DNA from: Verrucomicrobiota bacterium
GTDB taxonomy: Bacteria > Verrucomicrobiota > Verrucomicrobiia > Limisphaerales > JAIPKD01
DNA length: 49,717 nucleotides
Assembly (NCBI GenBank): GCA_021733835.1
Contig: JAIPKD010000015.1
Coordinates: 1-49,717, forward strand
Direction of reading: 5' to 3'
Shown: positions 1-6,436 of the stretch, one piece after another
Layout of the letters: every line of letters starts with the position of its first letter
How positions within the stretch are numbered: the stretch's first letter is position 1
Notes under the pieces: model-generated
The model's database searches: none
The model's input: the letters and a program-made list of their open reading frames with translations, nothing else
What the model was told of the DNA's origin: nothing
Program-made: the position numbers and the translations under genes

Positions 1-1013
1 CCGAATTGGACGGCAATAATGATGTTGTCCGATCGTATATGTGGGGCAAAGACCTTTCGGGGACACTGAACGGTGCAGGCCTGCCTGCCGCGTCGCCCGC
101 CTGTGCCGGCACGGCAGACAGGGACGCGGCGCAGGCAGGAGGCGTAGGCGGCTTACTCGGTGTGGATGATGCAGACCAGGGCTTTCACTTCGTTGCCTAT
201 GACGGGAATGGCAATGTAATGGCGCTGGTAGATGCGGATGACGGTACGGACTCGGCCGAGTACGAGTACGGTCCGTTCGGCGAGCTGATCCGCGTCACCG
301 GCCCGATGTCCGACAACCCCATCCGCTTCTCCACCAAGTACCACGACACCGAAACCGGCCTGGTTTATTACGGGTATAGGTATTATTGGCCAGCGATAGG
401 TCGGTGGTTGAATAGGGATCCGATTGGGGAGAGGGGTGGAATGAATTTGAATTGTATGCTTCGAAATAATTCTATAGGTCGAATTGACCGACTTGGATTT
501 TTAGAGAATAATACTCCGAGTGGCAATTTAACGATTTATTATTCGGCACAGCCATGCGGTAATGCAAAGGCATTATTAAACAGTACAGATGCTCAAGTAG
601 CAAAATCGATATCGATAAAAATCATTGTAGCGGCAACCGGGAAGGGGGGTAAAGTGAGAAGTGGTGAAATTGGTCCTTTTCCAATAGGCGCACGATGGCT
701 TCCTATGGCTGGCAATGAAGCCCCAAATGTAGCATGTAGAATGAAATACAAATGTGCGATAAAATGCTGTTGTAAATTCGGAAGTTTCAATCCTAAGTGG
801 AGTGGAAATAAGGAATGGGTGTATGGAAGGATAGTTTCAAGAATGAAAATTAATCAGAGAACAGGTCGTCAAAGGAAGGATATGGAAGGTAACTGGATGT
901 GGGCTGATTCTAAATGTGTTATAGATAACAAACAATTGACCAAAGCCAAAAAGGATTGCCAAAACACATCAAAAGGAAGATGCAAAATAGAAATTCAACT
1001 TCGAAGTTATTGA
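1..1013 (+). CDS. RHS repeat-associated core protein, C-terminal part with variable tip (5' end outside window)
   Basis: The open frame runs in from the left edge, so the N-terminus is missing. The first ~150 residues are an RHS core: YGPFGELIR, then KYHDTETGLVYYGYRYYWP, then GRWLNRDPIGERGG. After GERGGMNLN the sequence leaves the core and becomes a unique, AT-rich, lysine- and cysteine-rich tip of about 180 residues (cluster CKYKCAIKCCC-like near the middle). In RHS/YD proteins this position carries the effector or toxin domain released from the RHS shell; I do not recognise the tip's fold. A 60-bp palindromic element at 80-139 adds 20 residues in frame. A small lipoprotein-like ORF starts inside its 3' end, as expected for a cognate immunity gene. 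The core is certain; a toxin role for the tip is inference. Confidence 0.85.
   Translation, partial: ELDGNNDVVRSYMWGKDLSGTLNGAGLPAASPACAGTADRDAAQAGGVGGLLGVDDADQGFHFVAYDGNGNVMALVDADDGTDSAEYEYGPFGELIRVTGPMSDNPIRFSTKYHDTETGLVYYGYRYYWPAIGRWLNRDPIGERGGMNLNCMLRNNSIGRIDRLGFLENNTPSGNLTIYYSAQPCGNAKALLNSTDAQVAKSISIKIIVAATGKGGKVRSGEIGPFPIGARWLPMAGNEAPNVACRMKYKCAIKCCCKFGSFNPKWSGNKEWVYGRIVSRMKINQRTGRQRKDMEGNWMWADSKCVIDNKQLTKAKKDCQNTSKGRCKIEIQLRSY
80..139 (+). repeat. 60-bp palindromic in-frame insertion element, copy 1
   Basis: The element begins CCTGCCTGCCGCG and ends CGCGGCGCAGGCAGG, and the two halves are near inverse complements, so it can fold along its whole length. It adds codons reading LPAASPACAGTADRDAAQAG without a stop or frame change. 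Positions 3-79 align to 1787-1863 and 140-446 to 1864-2170 of the neighbouring RHS paralogue with no other gap, so the paralogue is the empty site and the insertion is exactly 60 bp. Other copies lie at 27024-27083 and 28914-28973. Confidence 0.9.
140..446 (+). repeat. RHS core direct repeat, copy 1
   Basis: These 307 bp align gap-free with 1864-2170 at high identity and encode the conserved RHS core. Similarity stops abruptly just after the codons for GERGGMN, the usual core/tip boundary. Such repeats are the substrate for recombination that swaps RHS tips. Confidence 0.9.
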
Positions 1014-1477
1014 GTTGTTCATATTCAAAGGCTATAAAACTTGGTTTTGAAATCATGTTTATGTGCGTTTTGATGGGTTGTGGTGATGTATCAAAGGAAG
1101 AATATCGACTTGTAAGTTGGCCTGAAGGAACGAATGATAATTACGCGATTGAAATATCACATAATAATGTATCTGATGTAGCAATTCCGGATGTACAGAG
1201 ATTATTGATAAGCAGTCAATATGTTATTGGATGCGCTTATTGGAAATACATAAATGGTTATTATAAAATGCCCTACGGACTGGTAAACACAAATGAATTT
1301 TGGTTTGTTTTGGATAAAAGTAAACGATACCCAAAGTGTTACACGTATATTTCAACTAATAAAGAATCGTGGCTCATATGGTGTGTATCAAATAATGTGC
1401 CAACAAATACAATAAATATAGATAAATATATTAAATTAAATACTAGTCCTAGCGGTGGTGGCGCCCCAAAAATATAA
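980..1477 (+). CDS. Small AT-rich lipoprotein-like protein, possible immunity partner of the upstream RHS tip
   Basis: About 165 residues from the ATG at 980; a TTG at 956 would add eight. It overlaps the 3' end of the RHS gene. The N-terminus has lysines, a hydrophobic stretch (GFEIMFMCVLMGC) and a lipobox-like LMGC, so it is probably exported and lipid-anchored. The rest is rich in Tyr, Asn and Ile and matches no family I recognise. Placement directly after a variable RHS tip, overlap, and the same low-GC composition as the tip are typical of RHS immunity genes, but this is inference from position only. The next RHS core fragment starts within 20 bp of its stop. Confidence 0.55.
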   Translation: MQNRNSTSKLLSCSYSKAIKLGFEIMFMCVLMGCGDVSKEEYRLVSWPEGTNDNYAIEISHNNVSDVAIPDVQRLLISSQYVIGCAYWKYINGYYKMPYGLVNTNEFWFVLDKSKRYPKCYTYISTNKESWLIWCVSNNVPTNTINIDKYIKLNTSPSGGGAPKI

Positions 1478-1492
1478 TCAATATACGCGAAC

Positions 1493-2785
1493 TTGTTAAA
1501 TCAATATACGAACGTAGTCACGGGAAGGCTGGCGACGAATCTGGTCTTCGACGCCGACGAGAATTTAACAGACGACGGAACATGGTCATATACGTGGGAC
1601 GGGGAGAACAGACTGGTTGAAATGGAGAAATCGAATAGAAAGATCGAATTCAAGTACGATTGGATGGGTAGGAGGATACAAAAAGAGATGTCTTCAGGTT
1701 ATCCTAGATATTGGGACTCCGAATACACAAACAAATTTGTCTACGACCTGTCCGGAGGTCAAGCAGGTTCATGGAACCTACTGGCGGAATTGAACGGTAG
1801 TAACGATGTTGTCCGGTCATACATGTGGGGGCTGGATATGAGTGGGACGTTACAAGGCGCTGGAGGCGTAGGCGGCTTACTCGGTGTGAACGACGCAAAC
1901 CAGGGCTTTCACTTCGTTGCATACGACGGGAATGGCAACGTCATGGCGCTGGTCGATGCGGATGACGGTACGGTCTCGGCCGAGTACGAGTACGGTCCGT
2001 TCGGCGAGTTGATCCGCGCCACCGGCCCGATGTCCGACAACCCCATCCGCTTCTCCACCAAGTATCACGACACCGAAACCGGCCTGGTTTATTACGGGTA
2101 TCGGTATTATTGGCCAGCGATGGGTCGGTGGATCAAACGGGATCCTATTGGGGAGAGGGGTGGGATGAATCTCTACAACTACGTCGGAAATGACCCACTA
2201 AACTGGATTGATACGCTGGGATTGGCTTATGGTAATCCTATTTCTGGTCCTAATGGCCCAGTTGGACCATCAAGTCCGTATAGCCCCGGTTTGCCGTATT
2301 ATCCAGACGGCTATCTATACACTCCAACTACTTCTAACTATTCGACGAGTTATGTTGAAGAGGAGCAGCACTTTATTATTGGTTCAGGATTTACACGGGT
2401 ATTCTGCTGCGACGAAAACTATAACAAGCGAATATTTTGGTATCGGAAAATATGTTTTGGTGCAGCCGTCGGGTTTAGTTCAGGGGGAGGAAAAATTGTC
2501 AGCGGCATGTCAGGAAAGGATTGCCGCGGGCAAAATTATGAAGGGTGGGTCTTCGAGGGAGGTGTCAGTCTTGGCCCCGTCGGCATTGGTGGTGACGTAG
2601 GTTACCAAGATTTTCCTGGAACTCAAGACTGGCTGCTTCCGCCTCCAGGAGATTATTCGGGCGTAAATGAGTTTGGTTTTGGAGCTGGTATGGGGCTTCC
2701 GAAGCCCGGCTTAATGGTTAAAGCGACTTGGTGTCGATACACGCTCTTTTATGAGAAGCGTGTTCCGTGTGGTTGTGTAAAGTAA
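1493..2785 (+). CDS. Displaced RHS core fragment with second variable tip (orphan cassette)
   Basis: The frame opens right after a stop at 1475-1477, and core similarity begins at once (residues ANLLNQYT), with no signal peptide and no good ribosome site; the TTG at 1493 is only the first possible start. The core (residues ~1-230) contains a WSYTWDGENRLVEM repeat, YGPFGELIR, YYGYRYYWP and RDPIGERGG. The tip (about 200 residues) is Gly/Pro/Tyr-rich, with a stretch of SGPNGPVGPSSPY type and a Gly-rich beta-like end. It lacks the 60-bp element found in the upstream copy. The arrangement matches displaced RHS tip cassettes, which are silent until recombined onto a full-length gene. Whether it is translated on its own is unknown. 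Confidence 0.75.
   Translation: MLNQYTNVVTGRLATNLVFDADENLTDDGTWSYTWDGENRLVEMEKSNRKIEFKYDWMGRRIQKEMSSGYPRYWDSEYTNKFVYDLSGGQAGSWNLLAELNGSNDVVRSYMWGLDMSGTLQGAGGVGGLLGVNDANQGFHFVAYDGNGNVMALVDADDGTVSAEYEYGPFGELIRATGPMSDNPIRFSTKYHDTETGLVYYGYRYYWPAMGRWIKRDPIGERGGMNLYNYVGNDPLNWIDTLGLAYGNPISGPNGPVGPSSPYSPGLPYYPDGYLYTPTTSNYSTSYVEEEQHFIIGSGFTRVFCCDENYNKRIFWYRKICFGAAVGFSSGGGKIVSGMSGKDCRGQNYEGWVFEGGVSLGPVGIGGDVGYQDFPGTQDWLLPPPGDYSGVNEFGFGAGMGLPKPGLMVKATWCRYTLFYEKRVPCGCVK
1864..2170 (+). repeat. RHS core direct repeat, copy 2
   Basis: This is the gap-free partner of 140-446. Together with 1787-1863 it shows the uninterrupted form of the site occupied by the 60-bp element in copy 1. Confidence 0.9.
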
Positions 2786-2796
2786 CGAGTGTCACC

Positions 2797-3285
2797 ATGA
2801 AAATGCGTTATATCGTTTATGCCATTGTTTTGGCAGGACTATTTGTGTTGGCGATTTGGCAAAGTAGAACGCCAACTGTGGCACAAAAGACATTCCTACA
2901 CACAATGCAAAATCTACCTACCTTGAGAAAAATGGTAATTCGACAAGATAGTGGTTCGGATAAGAGAGAAATAATTATCACAAATGTTGAAGTATTAAGT
3001 CGAGTACATAACTCGCTTCAGCAGTCTGACCTTAGACCAGTAAGCGGCCACAGCGGCGCAATATACGAGAGTGAAATCCGTATCTTTTCAGAGAATAATC
3101 AGGTAATTAAAGTCCGAGGGACAGTTCATAAATATGAGCCGGAAGATGTATATCTCTCACCAGACCTATTGCATGAAATGAAACCTGGAGAGTTTGTTTC
3201 TATTGGTATTCCGGATCGTATTCGAGTGCCAAGACTCGGAAAATGGATAATGAGCATAACAGCATCCACGAACGGCATTCGTTAA
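2797..3285 (+). CDS. Small single-pass membrane protein, possible immunity partner of the second RHS tip
   Basis: The ATG at 2797 lies 11 bp after the RHS stop and gives 162 residues. An upstream in-frame start at 2767 would overlap the RHS gene, but the ATG gives a clean N-terminal signal-anchor (MKMRYIVYAIVLAGLFVLAIW). The remainder is a soluble domain of about 135 residues with alternating beta-like segments and no motif I recognise. As with the ORF at 980, position after a variable tip suggests an immunity role, without direct evidence. Confidence 0.55.
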   Translation: MKMRYIVYAIVLAGLFVLAIWQSRTPTVAQKTFLHTMQNLPTLRKMVIRQDSGSDKREIIITNVEVLSRVHNSLQQSDLRPVSGHSGAIYESEIRIFSENNQVIKVRGTVHKYEPEDVYLSPDLLHEMKPGEFVSIGIPDRIRVPRLGKWIMSITASTNGIR

Positions 3286-3331
3286 TACAAGAGTTTCGCT
3301 GCCGATTGAATGCCAGCAGTCCTGGTTTGTT

Positions 3332-3691
3332 ATGCAGGTTCTAAAAAACGAGAAAGGATCGGGGATCAATTCTGCAAATCAGAGGACAAAAATGACCCTG
3401 GCAAACGGACAATACTGGGAATACGAATACGACGACCTGGGGCAGTTGGTATCGAGCAAGAAGTACTGGACGGATGGGACGCCGGTGGCTGGTCAGAAGT
3501 TTGAGTATACACATGACGATATAGGTAATCGCGAGCAGATCAAAAGAGGCGGAGATGCTGAGGGCGGCAGTCTTTGCACGTCAACATACAACGCGAATTT
3601 GCTGAATCAGTACACGAGCCGGACGGTGTCGGGTGTGGTCGATATTATTGGCATTGCAAGCGGCGAAGATACAGTTATTGTTAAAAAATGA
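3332..3691 (+). pseudogene. Truncated RHS fragment (region upstream of the core)
   Basis: From about residue 20 the sequence is RHS-like (TLANGQYWEYEYDDLGQL, then EYTHDDIGNREQIKRGG, then NANLLNQYTSRTVSGVVD). This is the stretch that would precede the core; its ANLLNQYT motif is the same one with which the cassette at 1493 begins. It ends prematurely with IVKK and a stop that overlaps the ATG of the next gene. There is no N-terminal domain and no core, so it is a remnant of an RHS gene or of an older cassette boundary. Confidence 0.75.
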
Positions 3692-4932
3692 GTTATTTAG
3701 AGAAATTATATAAGGTGTTTTTGTGTTTCTGTCTCTGCATGGGTCATGGCCTTGGCGATTCAGCCTCAGCCAATGCGGTGGAAACACCGTGGGTGCGTCA
3801 TACAATCGATGATTCCTCAAGGGGTGCCGATGGTGTGAAGGTCCGTGATGTCAACGGCGACGGTTTATTGGACATTACAACCGGATGGGAAGAGGGCGGA
3901 GTGACACGGGTTTACATACATCCGGGTTATTCGGATGCGGGAACCAAGTGGCCGGCGGTTACAGTTGGTAAAACGCCCTCGGTTGAAGACGCCGTTTTTT
4001 GCGATCTGAACGCCGACGGCGCTGTCGATGTAGTAAGCAGTTGTGAGGGCAATACGCGTTGTATGTTTGTTCATTTGGCGCCTGAGGATTTTGATATGTA
4101 TCTGAATCCACAGGAATGGGAAACGGAACCGTTGCCAGATACCATGGGGCAGGCGCAATGGATGTTTGCAATACCATTACAGGTTGACAACCGGAATGGT
4201 CCGGACCTTGTCATCGGCTCAAAAGGTGAAAACGCATCGGTGGATTGGATAATGGCCCCTGGCAAACCGGAAAACCTCGACCAATGGCATCGGTATCCCA
4301 TAAGTCAGGCGGGCTGGATTATGTCATTGATAGGTTCGGACATAGATGCAGACGGGGATAACGACATAATCCTCTCCGACCGTCGGGGTCAACTCCGCGG
4401 TGTTCGCTGGCTTGAGAATCCCGGCGAAAACGGAAATCGGAGAACCCAATGGCAAAACCATTTCATAGGCGGCCGCGATCTTGAGGTAATGTTTATCGAT
4501 GTTGCCGACATGAACGCAGACGGCCTTGACGATGTCGTAGTCACAGCACGGCGGCGGCATTTGTTTTGGTTTGAACGCATCAGCCGCGAGGGAGCACGAT
4601 GGCGACGACATAATATCCCTTTTCCCGGGAACATGGGCTACGGAAAGGCGGTGGCAGTGGGTGATATTAATAAAGACGGGCTTCCGGATATTGTCATTAC
4701 CGGCGCTGAAGCTGCCGGCAAGTCAGGTGTAAAATGGCTTGAAAACGAGTCCGGCGGAAAATGGCGTCCCCATGAAATCAGTGGGATCAAAGGTATTAAA
4801 TTCGACAGAATAGAGCTCTTTGATTTGGATGGTGATATTGATTTGGACGTGTTGACCTGCGAGGAGCGTGAAGGGGGAGCCGGCCTGGGCGTGATTTGGT
4901 ATGAAAATCCGCTTACAACCAAATCACATTAA
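3688..4932 (+). CDS. Secreted FG-GAP/VCBS repeat protein
   Basis: This is a 414-residue protein with a signal peptide (about residues 1-30, hydrophobic run VFLCFCLCMGHGLG). It carries six calcium-type FG-GAP/VCBS motifs: DVNGDGLLD (54), DLNADGAVD (106), DIDADGDND (218), DMNADGLDD (274), DINKDGLPD (326) and DLDGDIDLD (379). Such repeats form a beta-propeller that binds calcium, and in this group they occur in exported proteins of unknown or carbohydrate-related role. No catalytic domain is visible. The ATG overlaps the stop of the RHS remnant (ATGA), which is probably accidental because the upstream frame is broken. Confidence 0.85.
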   Translation: MSYLEKLYKVFLCFCLCMGHGLGDSASANAVETPWVRHTIDDSSRGADGVKVRDVNGDGLLDITTGWEEGGVTRVYIHPGYSDAGTKWPAVTVGKTPSVEDAVFCDLNADGAVDVVSSCEGNTRCMFVHLAPEDFDMYLNPQEWETEPLPDTMGQAQWMFAIPLQVDNRNGPDLVIGSKGENASVDWIMAPGKPENLDQWHRYPISQAGWIMSLIGSDIDADGDNDIILSDRRGQLRGVRWLENPGENGNRRTQWQNHFIGGRDLEVMFIDVADMNADGLDDVVVTARRRHLFWFERISREGARWRRHNIPFPGNMGYGKAVAVGDINKDGLPDIVITGAEAAGKSGVKWLENESGGKWRPHEISGIKGIKFDRIELFDLDGDIDLDVLTCEEREGGAGLGVIWYENPLTTKSH

Positions 4933-5143
4933 ATTAAACAAGAGACTGAGTGGAAATACTTGACGGCCTTTCTTGGTTCCGTAACATCATCGGTGAGCAT
5001 AAACAACCGAAAGCAAGTTGAACCGGAGTGGTAATTCAATCCAGCAAGCCTAATGGTATGAATAGTTTTATGGAGTCTAACGGTTGAAATGCTGTTGAAT
5101 ACACGCGAGAGATGTAGATAATCCTTTTATTTAAGAATGCGAT

Positions 5144-5515
5144 ATGAGTACAAAATCTGGTTGGTTCCTTAATATTTTACCGCAACTGTTTCAAATTCTG
5201 CCAATTCTGTTGATAACAGTTGGATGCGTCTTATATCTGATCAAGACGAAGAGTGTCGATGCGATCCTGATGCTCTGCGGGAATGTGTTCTGGCTTCTTG
5301 CATCATTCATTTCAGTGGCGTGCGTGGCTGCCATGAGTGCCGGTGTCTTGGGTACACATGTTTTCGGTAAGATATCGATTGGACTAACGATTTTCTATTT
5401 TATAAGCGTAATGATCTTCGGGATTGGATTTCTTATGATGGCCATAGGTGTAAACAAGGCGAAGCCCGGCAGGGTGGACATGAAAGAAAACCGGGAGCCG
5501 GCGAAAAGCGAATAA
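5144..5515 (+). CDS. Small multi-pass membrane protein of unknown function
   Basis: This 123-residue protein has about four hydrophobic segments (roughly 10-32, 40-62, 65-75 and 82-105) and a short charged C-terminal tail (KAKPGRVDMKENREPAKSE). I do not recognise a family. It stands alone: the gap before it (4933-5143) holds nothing I can name, and the next gene is convergent, ending 63 bp away. Confidence 0.65.
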   Translation: MSTKSGWFLNILPQLFQILPILLITVGCVLYLIKTKSVDAILMLCGNVFWLLASFISVACVAAMSAGVLGTHVFGKISIGLTIFYFISVMIFGIGFLMMAIGVNKAKPGRVDMKENREPAKSE

Positions 5516-5578
5516 GGCCTACCGACTGGATTTTCAGAGAATCCCGGTTGAATATCTCTAGGTGTGGGACTCAAGCGT

Positions 5579-6364
5579 TCATACGTTGTTCCGGGACGCG
5601 GTGTTTTTCTTATGAATGGCCGCTTGTGCGGTGGGCATGATGAGTATTTCGTCGATACAAACGTGCGGCGGTCTGCTTGCTGCCCAGACCATGGCCTCGG
5701 CTACATCGTCGGCGGTCAGCGGCTTGATTTCCTCGTATACTTCGTTTGCGCGTTCGGTATCGCCCTTGAAGCGCACCAGTGAGAATTCGGTTTCCGTCAT
5801 GCCGGGGTCTACGGTACCGACTCTGACGCCGGTTTCGCAGAGTTCGAGCCGGAGCGCTTTGGTTATATGGCGTTCGGCGGCCTTGGCGCCGCAGTAAACG
5901 GCGCCGCCTTCGTAAGCCTGGCGGCCTGCTATCGAACCGATGTTGAGGATTATGCCGGTATGTTGTGGCAGCAGCGGGAGAGTAGCGCGGGTCATTCTGA
6001 GGAGACCGAGGATGTTTGATTGGATCATTGCTTCCCAGTCGGCGTCTTTGCCTTCGGCAACCGTATCAAGGCCGTGAGCGCCGCCGGCATTGTTGATGAG
6101 GACATCGACGTGTTGTGTGAGGGTGCGAACCCAGGATATGAATGCCTCGACACTTTGGGTTGAAGTGACGTCCAGCTCGTGATGGTGAGTGGAAGCGGCG
6201 CCGGCTTTTTCGGCGGCTGCGGCGGTGTTTGCCAATTTATCCATCCTTCTGGCGCCTAGGATGACGTTAGCGCCGGCGGCGCCGAACTGTTCCGCGGCGG
6301 CGGCGCCGATTCCGCTTGATGCGCCGGTGATCAGTACCCATTTATTTTTTAATGACGAAAGCAT
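5579..6364 (-). CDS. Short-chain dehydrogenase/reductase (SDR), classical type
   Basis: From the ATG at 6364 the protein has 261 residues, the usual SDR length; the upstream TTG at 6403 has no ribosome site and would add an unlikely leader. Visible motifs are the NAD(P)-binding TGASSGIG (13-20), NNAG (91-94) and the catalytic Ser144, Tyr157 and Lys161 (YCGAK). The sequence resembles the YdfG-like 3-hydroxy acid or serine/malonic semialdehyde dehydrogenases, with Arg39 and Arg40 after the second beta strand favouring NADP(H). The substrate cannot be told. It lies 72 bp downstream of the helicase gene on the same strand and may be co-transcribed. Confidence 0.85.
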   Translation of the reverse strand: MLSSLKNKWVLITGASSGIGAAAAEQFGAAGANVILGARRMDKLANTAAAAEKAGAASTHHHELDVTSTQSVEAFISWVRTLTQHVDVLINNAGGAHGLDTVAEGKDADWEAMIQSNILGLLRMTRATLPLLPQHTGIILNIGSIAGRQAYEGGAVYCGAKAAERHITKALRLELCETGVRVGTVDPGMTETEFSLVRFKGDTERANEVYEEIKPLTADDVAEAMVWAASRPPHVCIDEILIMPTAQAAIHKKNTASRNNV

Positions 6365-6436
6365 AATAATTATATTAATACAGGTAAAAGGGCGTGATTT
6401 CAAGGAGGTAGCGGGGCGAATTCATGGATGCAGAAA

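Noticed and set aside
3310-3504. Alternative open frame over the RHS remnant
   Set aside because: The frame of 3332-3691 carries clear RHS similarity; this one does not.
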